Below, piece by piece: positions 19,001-27,598 of a stretch of DNA of 64,000 nucleotides. Position 1 is the first letter of the stretch; each line of letters starts with the position of its first letter. Both the position numbers and the translations under genes were made by a program. The notes beneath the pieces were generated by a model. The model saw nothing but the letters and a program-made list of their open reading frames with translations. It was not told the DNA's origin and did no database searches. Source of the stretch: Aquiluna sp. GTDB lineage: Bacteria; Actinomycetota; Actinomycetes; Actinomycetales; Microbacteriaceae. The stretch is taken from the NCBI GenBank assembly GCA_018402685.1, contig JAGYIJ010000002.1:124001-188000 (forward strand). The letters are read 5' to 3'.

Positions 19001-20591
19001 CAACCTCCTCGCGGATTGCATCTAGAGGGGGGTTGGTGACCTGGGCAAACTGCTGGGTGAAATAGTCAAACAAGAGCCTTGGACGGTCTGAGATCGCGGC
19101 AATGGGAGTGTCGGTGCCCATGGCACCGATTGGCTCCTGCCCCATGCGGGCCATCGGGGCAATGAATTCTTTTAGGTCTTCCTCGGTGTAGCCGAAGACC
19201 CGCTGGCGCCGGTTCACCGAAGCGGATGAATACCTCACGTGTTCGCGCTCTGGCAGGTCTCGAAGGTTGATCCTTCTCGAATCCAACCACTTGCCCCAGG
19301 GCTCAAGAGCTGAAACCTCGCGCTTGATTTCATCATCTTCGATGATCTGACCCTTTGCGGTGTCGATGAGGAACATCTTTCCCGGCTGCAGTCTGCCCTT
19401 GCGGACAATGCGGTCGGCAGGGATGTGGGCAACGCCAATCTCGGAGGCGAGGATGACAAAGCCATCCTCGGTAACTACAAAGCGTCCTGGTCGAAGACCG
19501 TTGCGGTCCAGGGTTGCTCCGACAAGAGTGCCATCGGTGAACACCACTGCTGCTGGGCCATCCCAGGGTTCCATGATCATCGAGTGATACTCAAAGAAAT
19601 CCCGCAGCTTGGGTTCGATGTCGAGCTGCTTCTCCCAAGCTCCTGGAATCATCATCATCATGGCGTGTGGAAGTGAGCGCCCGGACAGAACCAGTAGCTC
19701 TAGCACCTCGTCAAAGGTTGCCGAGTCCGAGGCTCCGGGGGTAACGATTGGCTTGATCTGATCCAAATCACCAAGCAGTTCGGACTCGAGCAGTGACTCA
19801 CGAGCGGCCATCCAGTTGGCATTTCCCTTGACGGTGTTGATCTCGCCGTTGTGGGCAATAAATCTAAACGGGTGAGCTAGTGGCCAGGATGGGAAGGTGT
19901 TCGTGGAGAACCTCGAGTGCACCAAAGCCAACTGCGACTCAAAGCGCTCGTCAGAGAGGTCCAAGAAAAAAGGCTCCAACTGCAAGGTGGTAACCATGCC
20001 CTTGTAGACAATGGTTCGTATCGAAAGCGAGGGGTGGTAGATGCCAATCTCGCGCTCGCTTCGCTTGCGTAACCTAAACAGCCTGCGCTCTAGCTCTAGA
20101 CCATGGCTTTCATCATTCGCCACGACAAAAACCTGCTCGATTTGCGGCATGGCCTCTCTGGCCTGATCGCCCAAAACTGCTGGGTCAGTCGGAGGCACGC
20201 GCCAACCGAGGACCTTGAGATTTTCTTCGATTGCAATTTTTTCGAAGCTGGCCCGGTCTTTAGCTGCCGACTGAGCTTCGAAGAAGACCAGTCCGGCTCC
20301 ATAGGAGCCAAGGGACGGAAGTTCAAATGAAACCACGTCGCGGAAGAATTTGTCCGGAAGCTGGGTGAGGATACCGGCACCATCTCCGGTGCCAGCATCT
20401 GAACCAACAGCACCGCGGTGCTCGAGGTTTCTAAGTGAAGAGAGCGCCATGTCAACAATGTCGTGCCCGCCATAGCCCCTGAGGGTTGCGACCATAGCCA
20501 GGCCGCAGGCGTCCTTCTCGCTCTCAGGGCTGTAAAGCCCCTGTGCGTCGGGGCCGACGTTGAATCGCGTAAAGGGACTCAATGTGCTCAT
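16038..20591 (-). CDS. gltB: Glutamate synthase, large subunit
   Basis: Makes two glutamates from glutamine and 2-oxoglutarate. I start at the ATG at 20591 (1517 residues), since GGAGAG lies just upstream; an in-frame TTG at 20603 is less likely. The expected mature N-terminus is Cys29 (KDACGLAM), the glutaminase nucleophile after propeptide removal. Later come the FMN site (SGHDGGTGASP) and Fe-S cysteines (RVCHLDTCPVGVATQ), then a C-terminal GXGXG beta-helix domain. With gltD it assimilates ammonia at low concentration. The 57-base gap to lgt may hold a promoter, but none is clear. Confidence 0.97.
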   Translation of the reverse strand: MSTLSPFTRFNVGPDAQGLYSPESEKDACGLAMVATLRGYGGHDIVDMALSSLRNLEHRGAVGSDAGTGDGAGILTQLPDKFFRDVVSFELPSLGSYGAGLVFFEAQSAAKDRASFEKIAIEENLKVLGWRVPPTDPAVLGDQAREAMPQIEQVFVVANDESHGLELERRLFRLRKRSEREIGIYHPSLSIRTIVYKGMVTTLQLEPFFLDLSDERFESQLALVHSRFSTNTFPSWPLAHPFRFIAHNGEINTVKGNANWMAARESLLESELLGDLDQIKPIVTPGASDSATFDEVLELLVLSGRSLPHAMMMMIPGAWEKQLDIEPKLRDFFEYHSMIMEPWDGPAAVVFTDGTLVGATLDRNGLRPGRFVVTEDGFVILASEIGVAHIPADRIVRKGRLQPGKMFLIDTAKGQIIEDDEIKREVSALEPWGKWLDSRRINLRDLPEREHVRYSSASVNRRQRVFGYTEEDLKEFIAPMARMGQEPIGAMGTDTPIAAISDRPRLLFDYFTQQFAQVTNPPLDAIREEVVTSLTTSIGPVLNLLEATPEHAKQLVLDYPILTNDELARIKNINRGNDIGKAVTISGLYRVDQGAKALEARLDAMAQEIDQALEDGATFIILSDRDSNRELAPIPSLLSISAMHHHLIRKGTRSRAGIVVECGDARDVHHMATLIGFGASGINPYLALETAEDMVIRGVVQGITPERSSKNMVKALGKGVLKIMSKMGISTIASYGGAQCFEAIGLSQELVDRYFTGTITKLGGVGLEILHIEIEKRHLAAYPLESASTVHLPLEVGGEMKWRREGPPHLFNPETIFKLQHSTRQKSYDIFKQYTKAVDDQAQRLMTLRGLFKFRDDLRTPIPIEEVEPISEIVKRFSTGAMSLGAISPEAHETLAIAMNRIGGKSNTGEGGESVERLLDRERRSAVKQVASGRFGVTSMYLTHADDIQIKMAQGAKPGEGGQLPPHKVYPWIAQLRHSTPGVGLISPPPHHDIYSIEDLKQLIFDLKRANRKARVHVKLVSQFGVGTVAAGVAKSKADVVLISGHDGGTGASPLNSLKHAGTPWELGLAETQQTLLLNGLRDRITVQVDGSMKTGRDVVIAALLGAEEYGFATAPLVVEGCILMRVCHLDTCPVGVATQNPDLRARFKGQADHVVNFFEFLAQEIREYLAQLGFRSLDEAIGHVELLDVNEAIHHWKADGLDLSPIFASKDMGTELNMRRTTHQDHELENHFDFPYIDSAAPALKEGKPFTIEAEINNTQQAIGTMLGNELTQRWGEQGLNPDTLELKLAGHAGQSLGAFVPRGIKITVVGDCNDYVGKGLSGGTIVVRPPDGAGFIASENVIAGNVIGYGATSGKIFLNGIVGERFLVRNSGVTAVVEGVGDHALEYMTGGRAIILGKTGINLGAGMSGGIAYVYKLSEARVNREALQLGEITLSSTSGEDAVELRAIIQEHFTETGSVLAKSILDNFDQELSNFVKVLPRDYARVMEIQQNAIISGYEPDGDEVWTQILEVSNG

Positions 20592-20648
20592 GCCACTCTC
20601 CAATCAAATTTCATTGATGGGGACTTCATTGGCCCGCAGATTATTGCG

Positions 20649-21542
20649 TTAGTTAGATTCTTTCGCAGTCGTATTATCTTCGACTGGCTCCTCGGTTACA
20701 GGTTCTCTGCCCGGGGTGAAGACTGATGGTTCGAGGCCTGGGTGTCGGCGTGTTTGAACGAAGAAGATTATCAGTCCTACTGCAATGCCGATCAGCGCTG
20801 ACCAGACATTTATGCGTAGGCCAAGAATAATCTCACTTGGGTCAATTCGGATACTTTCTATCCAAACTCGGCCTAGGGAATATGTAACCAGGTAGAGGGC
20901 AAAAACCTTTCCCCACTGCAGCTTTAGCTTGTTTCCAAGCCAAATCAGCGCCAGTGCACCTGTGATATTCCAGATCATTTCATACAAAAATGTCGGGTGG
21001 AAAGTGAGCCCATCGGGCAAACCGGAGGGATATGCGGGATTAGAACTTGGGATCTCCAAGCCCCAGGGCAGCTCGGTTGGTAGGCCAAAGAGCTCCTGGT
21101 TGAAATAGTTACCCAAGCGACCAATTCCTTGAGCAAGCAAAATCCCGGGCGCAACCGCATCGGCGACTGTGAGGAATCTAAGACCAGCTTGCCTGGTGCC
21201 GATGTAGACGCCAACGGCACCTAGCATCAGGGCGCCATAGATTGCCAAGCCACCCTCCCAGATTCTGAATACCGCCAGTAGGTCAGCACCCTCATAGAAG
21301 TAATCACGCGGGTGGGTGATGACGTGGAAGAACCGGCCACCAAGAATTCCAAACGGAACTGCCCAAAGAGCAATGTCTAAAAAGACACCCTTTTCCGCTC
21401 CACGCCTCGAGAGCCTGTAGTCAGCCAGGATTGTCGCCACCACGATTCCGGTCAGAATAAACAGCGCGTAAAAGTGGATTCGCACTGGACCGAGGTCTAG
21501 GTAGCTAATGTCCGGGGAGGGGATGCTCAAAAGAAAATTCAC
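20649..21542 (-). CDS. lgt: Prolipoprotein diacylglyceryl transferase
   Basis: An integral membrane enzyme that transfers diacylglycerol from phosphatidylglycerol to the lipobox cysteine of prolipoproteins, the first step of lipoprotein maturation. The 297-residue protein has about seven hydrophobic segments and the Lgt signature around GRLGNYFNQELFGLPTELPW, with FHPTFLYEMIWN after it. The charged C-terminal tail (VTEEPVEDNTTAKESN) is variable in the family. GTG start at 21542, four bases after trpA, an adjacency known in other actinobacteria. Confidence 0.96.
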   Translation of the reverse strand: MNFLLSIPSPDISYLDLGPVRIHFYALFILTGIVVATILADYRLSRRGAEKGVFLDIALWAVPFGILGGRFFHVITHPRDYFYEGADLLAVFRIWEGGLAIYGALMLGAVGVYIGTRQAGLRFLTVADAVAPGILLAQGIGRLGNYFNQELFGLPTELPWGLEIPSSNPAYPSGLPDGLTFHPTFLYEMIWNITGALALIWLGNKLKLQWGKVFALYLVTYSLGRVWIESIRIDPSEIILGLRINVWSALIGIAVGLIIFFVQTRRHPGLEPSVFTPGREPVTEEPVEDNTTAKESN

Positions 21543-21546
21543 GTGT

Positions 21547-22326
21547 TCATCCTAGACCGCGAGCTAGCTCGCGGGTTTTCTCGGTAAGGCCCTCGAGGCC
21601 CCCCGATTCATAGGCCTTCACAAATGCTGTCCCAACAATCGCACCATCGGCATAGGAATTGACTTCTCTAACCTGCTCGGCGCTGGAAATACCCACTCCA
21701 ACGCAGGTTGGAGCGGTTCCAAGGTCTTTGACTTTGCCCACGACCTGGCGGGCTAGCTGGTCTAGGTTTGCCCGCTCCCCCGTGATGCCCATCGTCGAAA
21801 CCGAGTAGACAAACCCTTGGGAGGCAGCGCTGTTTGCCTTGACTCTGGCATCAGAGGAAGAGGGGGCGACCAAGAACACGTGGTCTAGGTCTCTCTTTGT
21901 AGCCGCATCGATCCAGCTGGCACCCTCATCTGGAATCAGATCTGGAGTGATCATGCCCTGAGCTCCGGAATCTTCGAGAGCTTGGGCGAAATTGTCAACG
22001 CCATACCTCAACACCGGATTCCAGTAGCTCATCACCAGCATCGGGGTGTCTACCTGCTCGCGAACCTTCCTAATTACCTCGAAGGTCTCGCTGAGGCGAA
22101 AGCCGTTGGCGAGTGCCTTTTCAGTTGCCTGCTGGATAACGAGCCCGTCCATCACGGGATCAGAATAGGGAACCCCAACTTCCAAAATGTCGCAGCCGTT
22201 CTTGGCCATCGCGACAAAGGCTGCCACCGAATCATCAAGTGTTGGATATCCCGCGGGGAAATATCCCACCAGCGTTCCGCGGCCGCTGTCACGGTTTTGG
22301 CGAAGAATGGTTTCGACTTTGCTCAT
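21547..22326 (-). CDS. trpA: Tryptophan synthase, alpha subunit
   Basis: Cleaves indole-3-glycerol phosphate to indole and glyceraldehyde 3-phosphate; indole is channelled to TrpB. The 259-residue TIM barrel has the catalytic glutamate in CDILEVGVPYSDPVMDG and the catalytic aspartate in the QGMITPDLIPDEGASW segment, with phosphate-binding glycines (GVGISS, GAIVGTAFV). ATG three bases after the trpB stop. Complete. Confidence 0.97.
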   Translation of the reverse strand: MSKVETILRQNRDSGRGTLVGYFPAGYPTLDDSVAAFVAMAKNGCDILEVGVPYSDPVMDGLVIQQATEKALANGFRLSETFEVIRKVREQVDTPMLVMSYWNPVLRYGVDNFAQALEDSGAQGMITPDLIPDEGASWIDAATKRDLDHVFLVAPSSSDARVKANSAASQGFVYSVSTMGITGERANLDQLARQVVGKVKDLGTAPTCVGVGISSAEQVREVNSYADGAIVGTAFVKAYESGGLEGLTEKTRELARGLG

Positions 22327-22329
22327 GGC

Positions 22330-23526
22330 TTAGATCAGTCCAAAGTATCGACCGGCGGTCTCCATGTCCTTATCTCCCCTACCGGAGAGGTTCACAAGAA
22401 CATGAGCACCTTTTGGCAGCACCTTGGAAAGGTGTTCCATGCCGGCAAGGGCGTGAGCGGTTTCAATAGCTGGGATGATTCCCTCGGTCTGACTCATTAG
22501 CTTCATGGCATCCATAGCTTGAGCATCGGTAATACCAAAGTAGTTTGCTCTCCCAAGGTCTTTTAGCCAGGAGTGCTCAGGTCCCACGCCCGGGTAGTCA
22601 AGACCTGCAGAGATCGAGTGCGACTCCGAGGTCTGACCATCTGCATCCTGCAGCATGTAGCTCATGGCTCCGTGCAAAACGCCTGGAACTCCCCTGTTCA
22701 GGGTAGCTGCGTGGTGCGGGGTGTCGATACCGTCTCCGGCAGCTTCAAAGCCCCAAAGCTGAACGGCCTCATCGTCCAAAAACGCGTGGAAAATGCCAAT
22801 GGCGTTTGAGCCACCACCAACACAGGCAGCGATCGCATCCGGCAACCTTCCAGTGAGCGCAAGCATCTGCTCTTTTGACTCTTTGCCAATCACCGAGTGA
22901 AAATCACGAACCATCGTTGGGAAAGGGTGCGGGCCTGCGACCGTGCCCAGCAGGTAGTGAGTGCTATCCACATTTGCGACCCAGTCTCGAAGTGCCTCGT
23001 TGATGGCATCTTTCAGGGTTCTAGAGCCAGTTGTGACAGCCACCACCTCGGCACCCAAAAGCTTCATACGCGCCACGTTCAACGCCTGGCGCTCGGTGTC
23101 GACCTCGCCCATGTAAACCACGCAGTCAAGACCAAAGTAAGCAGCAGCGGTTGCGCTGGCAACGCCGTGCTGGCCCGCGCCGGTTTCGGCGATGATGCGC
23201 TTTTTGCCCATTCTCTTGGCAAGGAGCGCTTGCCCCATCACGTTGTTGATCTTGTGGCTACCGGTGTGGTTTAGGTCTTCGCGCTTTAGAAACACTCGAA
23301 TGTCGCCAAACTGGGCGGCAAAGCGCTTCGCCTCTGTGATGATCGATGGCCGTCCGGTGTATTCCAAGTGCAGTTGAGCCAATTCGTTAGTGAAGCTCTC
23401 GTCTTTGCGGGCAGCTTGGTAGGTGGCATCCAGTTCATCGAGTGCAGCAATGAGTGGCTCAGGCACGAACCTGCCACCGAACTGTCCAAAATATGGACCA
23501 ACCTGCGCACTTAGCTTTGGAGTCAT
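22330..23526 (-). CDS. trpB: Tryptophan synthase, beta subunit
   Basis: PLP enzyme that joins indole and serine to give tryptophan. The 398-residue protein begins with the typical [14 protein letters not shown] segment. The PLP lysine lies in [15 protein letters not shown], the catalytic Glu region in [10 protein letters not shown], and the phosphate loop in [13 protein letters not shown] lies upstream of the ATG. It sits between trpC and trpA. Confidence 0.98.
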   Translation of the reverse strand: MTPKLSAQVGPYFGQFGGRFVPEPLIAALDELDATYQAARKDESFTNELAQLHLEYTGRPSIITEAKRFAAQFGDIRVFLKREDLNHTGSHKINNVMGQALLAKRMGKKRIIAETGAGQHGVASATAAAYFGLDCVVYMGEVDTERQALNVARMKLLGAEVVAVTTGSRTLKDAINEALRDWVANVDSTHYLLGTVAGPHPFPTMVRDFHSVIGKESKEQMLALTGRLPDAIAACVGGGSNAIGIFHAFLDDEAVQLWGFEAAGDGIDTPHHAATLNRGVPGVLHGAMSYMLQDADGQTSESHSISAGLDYPGVGPEHSWLKDLGRANYFGITDAQAMDAMKLMSQTEGIIPAIETAHALAGMEHLSKVLPKGAHVLVNLSGRGDKDMETAGRYFGLI

Positions 23527-23536
23527 GCGCTAAATC

Positions 23537-24310
23537 CTAAGCAACAGAAACGATTTCGGGTATCAGTTTCAGATAATCCCCAGTTACCAGTGCTTCACCA
23601 ACCAAAACCGCGTCTGCACCGGCAGCCCGATAGCGCTTGACGTCCTCAATGTTTTTCACACTGGACTCTGCAATCCGCACGCAACCCGCAGGGAGCCTGG
23701 TTGCCAGCTTCTCGAACAAGCCAATGTCGGTTTGAAATGTTTCTAGGTCCCGAGTATTGATACCTATCAGCTTTGCTCCAGATTCGGCAGCGGTCTCGAT
23801 TTCTTTTTCGGTGTGGGTTTCAACCAAAACCTTCAGTCCTATTTGTTCCGCAAAGTTCTTGAGCCTTAGGTAGTCACTAGTTTCCAAACCAGCCAGAATC
23901 AATAGCGCCATCGCGGCGCCGTTGGAGCGTGCCTCCAAGAGTTGATACTCAGTTGAGATGAAGTCTTTTCTCAGTGTTGGGATTGTGGTTGCGTCACTGA
24001 CGCTGGCGAGGTCTTCGAGACTGCCCTTGAACCCAGTGCGCTCGGTGAGAACCGAGATCGCATCAGCTCCTGCCTTTTGATAACCAAGTCCCAGAGTCGC
24101 TGCATCTTGGATTGGAGCCAGATCACCCCTGGAGGGAGAAGCGCGCTTGATCTCGGCTATAAGCCGGATTCGGTCGGTTTTCTCGAGTGCGAGCTCCGCG
24201 TTCACGGCAGCCGGCATGGTTCTAACCAGCTGCTCAAGCTCTTCAAAAGGGAGCTTTCGCTCCCGCAACTTAGAGTCCTCGAGTGCGGCCTGGAAGAGAC
24301 CTGCTAGCAC
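23537..24310 (-). CDS. trpC: Indole-3-glycerol phosphate synthase
   Basis: Closes the indole ring in tryptophan synthesis. The 257-residue barrel has the catalytic LIAEIKRASPSRG segment, LRKDFISTEYQL, the IGINTRDLETF strand and the terminal AVLVGEALV. It is not fused to TrpF; in many actinobacteria that step is done by the bifunctional PriA/HisA isomerase, which is not in this window. GTG start shares one base with the upstream stop (TAGTG), so it is coupled to the small membrane protein. Confidence 0.96.
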   Translation of the reverse strand: MLAGLFQAALEDSKLRERKLPFEELEQLVRTMPAAVNAELALEKTDRIRLIAEIKRASPSRGDLAPIQDAATLGLGYQKAGADAISVLTERTGFKGSLEDLASVSDATTIPTLRKDFISTEYQLLEARSNGAAMALLILAGLETSDYLRLKNFAEQIGLKVLVETHTEKEIETAAESGAKLIGINTRDLETFQTDIGLFEKLATRLPAGCVRIAESSVKNIEDVKRYRAAGADAVLVGEALVTGDYLKLIPEIVSVA

Positions 24311-24534
24311 TAGTGAGTCTTGGTCTTAGATCCGCCGACTCCGTAGCCAGCTCGCTTCATCGCTAGCCCAACTACTGGGCCCAATAAAGCAAGGCCAGCC
24401 GAGGCCCAGACCACTGCGGGCATGTCGAACCAGAAAAATAGGGTGCCAATTGTGAACGCCACCATGACGATTGTTACGGTTGCCCAGGCAGCTGGTGAGT
24501 GGCCGTGTCCTGGCTCTTCGCTCGATTGTGACAT
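24310..24534 (-). CDS. Small two-helix membrane protein in the trp operon
   Basis: A 74-residue protein. It starts with a polar stretch containing PGHGHSPAAW, then two hydrophobic helices near 19-36 and 40-58 and a basic tail. It resembles the short HGH-motif membrane proteins of actinobacteria (DUF6704-like, from memory); no function is known. It has a strong GGAGAAGG site and overlaps trpC by one base. Its place between the Trp-associated membrane protein and trpC suggests co-expression with tryptophan genes. Confidence 0.85.
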   Translation of the reverse strand: MSQSSEEPGHGHSPAAWATVTIVMVAFTIGTLFFWFDMPAVVWASAGLALLGPVVGLAMKRAGYGVGGSKTKTH

Positions 24535-24560
24535 TGGTTTCCTTCTCCTAAAACTCGACT

Positions 24561-24566
24561 ATTCTA
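24561..24566 (-). promoter_or_regulatory. Possible -10 box before the small membrane protein and trpC
   Basis: TAGAAT on the minus strand (five of six to TATAAT) lies in the 38-base gap, about 27 bases before the ATG. No good -35 box stands at 16-18 bases. A possible internal promoter for the trpCBA half, read from pattern only. Confidence 0.3.
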
Positions 24567-24572
24567 ACCGCT

Positions 24573-25073
24573 CTAATTCTGGGAATCCCAGAGCGACTTC
24601 GGGTCTGAGGGATCCTCTTCTAGTTTCTCGGCCGATTTCTTAGGTTCGCTTGTTCTAGAGAAGGCAGCTAAGACCGAGAGAATGACCACACCTAGGCTCA
24701 TTACCAGGTAGGCGGTTGGTGCCAAGGTGGTTGATGCAGTTCCTACGGTGCCGGCAATGCCGGTTAGTTTTTCAAGACCATCAACCGCGGCAGGACTGGC
24801 CGCCGGGTTCAGGCTAAAGGCCAAATACGCAGACCAAAGCGCGACCAGCGCGGCAAAGATCATGATTTGATTCGGAATCTTGCGATACCTAGCAATCAGA
24901 GCAACCAAAATCACTATTGCCGGGGTGAGAACAAGGGTTTGGCTCAGCTCTGAGCCCGCCAGTTCAAAACTGGTCCCATCGGTGTGAGCATCGGAGATAG
25001 TGGCCCAGGTGAACAGGATCGTTGACCACCAGGCGGCAGCCAGCAAGGTTGTCAGGTTCAGGTATCGATTCAT
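24573..25073 (-). CDS. Tryptophan-operon-associated membrane protein
   Basis: A 166-residue membrane protein with about four hydrophobic helices (near 4-24, 47-64, 71-90 and 117-139) and a charged C-terminal tail with KKSAEKLEEDPSDPK. Its position right after trpE (ATGA overlap) matches the Trp_oprn_chp family, which sits between trpE and trpC in many actinobacteria, including Rv1610 of M. tuberculosis. Function is unknown; a role in transport or complex formation is only a guess. Confidence 0.88.
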   Translation of the reverse strand: MNRYLNLTTLLAAAWWSTILFTWATISDAHTDGTSFELAGSELSQTLVLTPAIVILVALIARYRKIPNQIMIFAALVALWSAYLAFSLNPAASPAAVDGLEKLTGIAGTVGTASTTLAPTAYLVMSLGVVILSVLAAFSRTSEPKKSAEKLEEDPSDPKSLWDSQN

Positions 25074-26524
25074 TTGGCCATCTCATTTGCACTAGCCACT
25101 GCCCGCAGAACAACTGCAGCCTTGGCAAGGGTCTCTTGGTATTCACTTTCGGGGTCGGAATCTAGAACAATTCCCGCGCCCGCTTGAATCCTGGCAACGC
25201 CATCTCGAATCAGTGCCGTTCGAATAGCGATAGCTAGATCGGCGTTGCCCTGGAAATCAAAGTAGCCAACTACGCCTCCAAAGAGCCCTCTGGCGGTGGG
25301 TTCGAGGTCGTGAATGATCTCGAGAGCTCTGGGCTTGGGTGCTCCGGAGAGGGTCCCCGCTGGAAATGTTGCTAGTAGCGCCCTCACCAGTGAGGTGTTG
25401 GTCCTAAGAGTTCCCTCAACGGTCGAGACCAGGTGCATGATGTGTGAAAAACGATGGATCTCCATGAATTCACTAACCAACAGGCTTGAGGGATCACAAA
25501 CCTTCAGGAGGTCATTGCGTGCAAGGTCAACGAGCATCAGGTGTTCACTACGCTCTTTGGCATCTTGCAACAAGTCCTCAGCCAGCTGCATATCCGTTGC
25601 AGTGTCACTGCCTCTTGGCCTTGAGCCCGCAATCGGGTGAGTAATCACCCGATCGCCGGTCACCTTGATAAGCGCCTCGGGAGACGATCCAACAATCGAG
25701 AATTCGCCACCGGAGTCTTCCCACCTGGTTAGGTACATATACGGAGATGGATTGATTGCTCTCAGTGAGCTGTAGACATCCAGGGCATCGGCGCTGACCT
25801 GCTGGTCAAATCGTTGCGAGATGACCACCTGGAATACATCCCCGAGCCTCACGTGATGCTTGGCTGTCTCCACCGCACTCAAAAACTCCGGCTTGGTGGA
25901 GCGTATTGAATACTCCGGCTCGGGCCATTGTGGTTCTGCGAGCCTTGCAGCAGTGGGCTGCGCGATCTTGGCCTGCAGTTCATCGAGCCTGATTGCCGCT
26001 TCAGCTAGCTTCTCCTCGCGAGAGCCAACGCCATCTAGAAAGACAACGCTGACCAGAATCAGCTCAGACTTTTGGTGATCCAGCACAACAAGCTCGGAGA
26101 ACTGGTTGAAACCAAACAGCGGTAATTCGTAGTCTTTGGTCTTTGGCTCCGGGAGTTTTTCAATCAGTTCGGTGAGCCCCCAGCCGGCAAAGCCAACCAG
26201 GCCGCTCGAGAGCGGAAACTCGGCACTGTCTGATACCCAGCCCTGCTGCAGCGCTTCTAAAGCACTGATGGGATCTTTTGGTAGCTCGGCACCAGTGGGC
26301 AATGCAGGGTGCTCCGAGACCCAGGTTGCCTCAGTGGCGGATGCCACAAGTTGCCCTCTGGATTGCACTCCAACGAATGAGTAGCGACCCCAAACCCCCT
26401 GCTCGGCAGATTCCAACAGGAAGGTATTTGGGGCGGTGCCGCAAAGTTTCTGGTACAGCCCAAGCGGAGTCTCAGTGCCAGAAAACAGCCTGCGAATTAC
26501 CGGAATGACGTTGGCGCTAGGCAT
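25070..26524 (-). CDS. trpE: Anthranilate synthase component I
   Basis: Makes anthranilate from chorismate, with ammonia from a TrpG partner that is not in this window. I start at the ATG at 26524 (484 residues, [16 protein letters not shown]), which has GAGGAG upstream and overlaps the hisI stop by eight bases; a longer frame to 26605 runs into hisI. The LLES tryptophan-feedback motif is present near residue 34, and the catalytic chorismate-binding end shows HPIAGSRPRG, FPAGTLSGAPK and QAGAGIVLDSDPESE. Feedback inhibition by tryptophan is therefore expected. Confidence 0.96.
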   Translation of the reverse strand: MPSANVIPVIRRLFSGTETPLGLYQKLCGTAPNTFLLESAEQGVWGRYSFVGVQSRGQLVASATEATWVSEHPALPTGAELPKDPISALEALQQGWVSDSAEFPLSSGLVGFAGWGLTELIEKLPEPKTKDYELPLFGFNQFSELVVLDHQKSELILVSVVFLDGVGSREEKLAEAAIRLDELQAKIAQPTAARLAEPQWPEPEYSIRSTKPEFLSAVETAKHHVRLGDVFQVVISQRFDQQVSADALDVYSSLRAINPSPYMYLTRWEDSGGEFSIVGSSPEALIKVTGDRVITHPIAGSRPRGSDTATDMQLAEDLLQDAKERSEHLMLVDLARNDLLKVCDPSSLLVSEFMEIHRFSHIMHLVSTVEGTLRTNTSLVRALLATFPAGTLSGAPKPRALEIIHDLEPTARGLFGGVVGYFDFQGNADLAIAIRTALIRDGVARIQAGAGIVLDSDPESEYQETLAKAAVVLRAVASANEMAK

Positions 26525-26846
26525 CCTCGGGCTCCTCGAAGCAGGTTGTGGTGCCATTGTGGCAAGCAGGACCAAGTGGCCTGACCATCGCGAGAACTGT
26601 GTCATCGTCGCAGTCCTGAACCAAGTCGATTAGCTCCAGATAGTTGCCAGAAGTCTCACCCTTTAGCCAGCGCTGGTTGCGAGAGCGTGAGAAAAACACC
26701 ATCTTTGCTGTCTCCTGACTCTCAATCAGAGTCTCTTTGGTTGCAAAGGCAAGCATTAGCACGGCCTTGGTGTCGAAATCCTGAGCTATTACTGGCACCA
26801 GGCCCTTGTCATCAAAGTTGATCTTCTCGATGTCTAAAACTCTCAT
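26517..26846 (-). CDS. hisI: Phosphoribosyl-AMP cyclohydrolase
   Basis: Third step of histidine synthesis, opening the adenine ring of phosphoribosyl-AMP. The 109-residue protein has [29 protein letters not shown] and the metal ligands in VQDCDDD and [10 protein letters not shown]. It is the stand-alone cyclohydrolase; the HisE pyrophosphohydrolase is separate. The ATG overlaps hisF by four bases (ATGA). Confidence 0.97.
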   Translation of the reverse strand: MRVLDIEKINFDDKGLVPVIAQDFDTKAVLMLAFATKETLIESQETAKMVFFSRSRNQRWLKGETSGNYLELIDLVQDCDDDTVLAMVRPLGPACHNGTTTCFEEPEDA

Positions 26847-27598
26847 CGGATTTCAACACCCGCCTTTCGAAGTGCATCCTTTACCTGGCTAATTGTGAAC
26901 TTATTGTCGTGGAAAACGCTGGCAGCCAGTAGCGCATCCGCTCCAGTCTGCGCCGCCTCCACAAAGTGCTCTAGTTCTCCGGCTCCCCCGGAGGCTATAA
27001 CTGGCACGCTCGATAGCTCCTTCACCTTTGAGGTGAGGACCAGATCAAAGCCATCCTTGGTGCCATCGGCATCGATGCTGTTCACCAGCAGTTCCCCGGC
27101 ACCAAGGGTTTGAACCTTTTCAATCCACTCGAATGCATCGAGCTCTGTCAGCACTCGGCCACCATGCGTTGTGACTCCAAAGCCACTTTTGGTGTCAGCG
27201 CGCTTGATGTCGAGCGAAATCACCAGCACCTGTGAGCCATGCTCCTGAGAGATCTCTCTGAGTAGCTCTGGTCTTGCAATGCCGGCAGAGCCAACCGAGA
27301 CCTTGTCCGCACCGCTAGCCAGCAGCCTTGATACATCGGCGAGCTCGCGGACACCACCACCAACAGTCAGCGGGATAAATACCTGTTCCGCGCAAGATGA
27401 AACAACATCCATCATCGTGCCGCGGTTTTGAACCGTGGCCGAGACATCCAAAAAGGTAATCTCATCAGCCGACTGCGCGTAATAGTTCGCAGCTAGTTCC
27501 ACGGGGTCACCGCTATCGCGAAGGTTTTCAAAATTAACCCCCTTCACGACTCTGCCGGCTGCGACATCAAGGCAGGGAATCACCCTAAGCGCAGGCAC
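26843..27598 (-). CDS. hisF: Imidazole glycerol phosphate synthase, cyclase subunit
   Basis: HisF joins ammonia (from HisH, not in the window) to the ribulosyl intermediate, giving imidazole glycerol phosphate and AICAR. The 251-residue barrel has catalytic Asp11 in [15 protein letters not shown], the phosphate loops VGGGVR and ASGGAGE, and [16 protein letters not shown]. The GTG start follows the hisG stop without a gap. Confidence 0.97.
   Translation of the reverse strand: MPALRVIPCLDVAAGRVVKGVNFENLRDSGDPVELAANYYAQSADEITFLDVSATVQNRGTMMDVVSSCAEQVFIPLTVGGGVRELADVSRLLASGADKVSVGSAGIARPELLREISQEHGSQVLVISLDIKRADTKSGFGVTTHGGRVLTELDAFEWIEKVQTLGAGELLVNSIDADGTKDGFDLVLTSKVKELSSVPVIASGGAGELEHFVEAAQTGADALLAASVFHDNKFTISQVKDALRKAGVEIR

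Noticed and set aside
25060-26524. Tryptophan attenuator leader before trpE
   Set aside because: trpE overlaps hisI, so there is no leader space, and no Trp-rich peptide or competing hairpins were seen.
26525-26605. Long N-terminal extension of trpE
   Set aside because: It lies within hisI; the ATG at 26524 has a good ribosome-binding site and matches TrpE N-termini.
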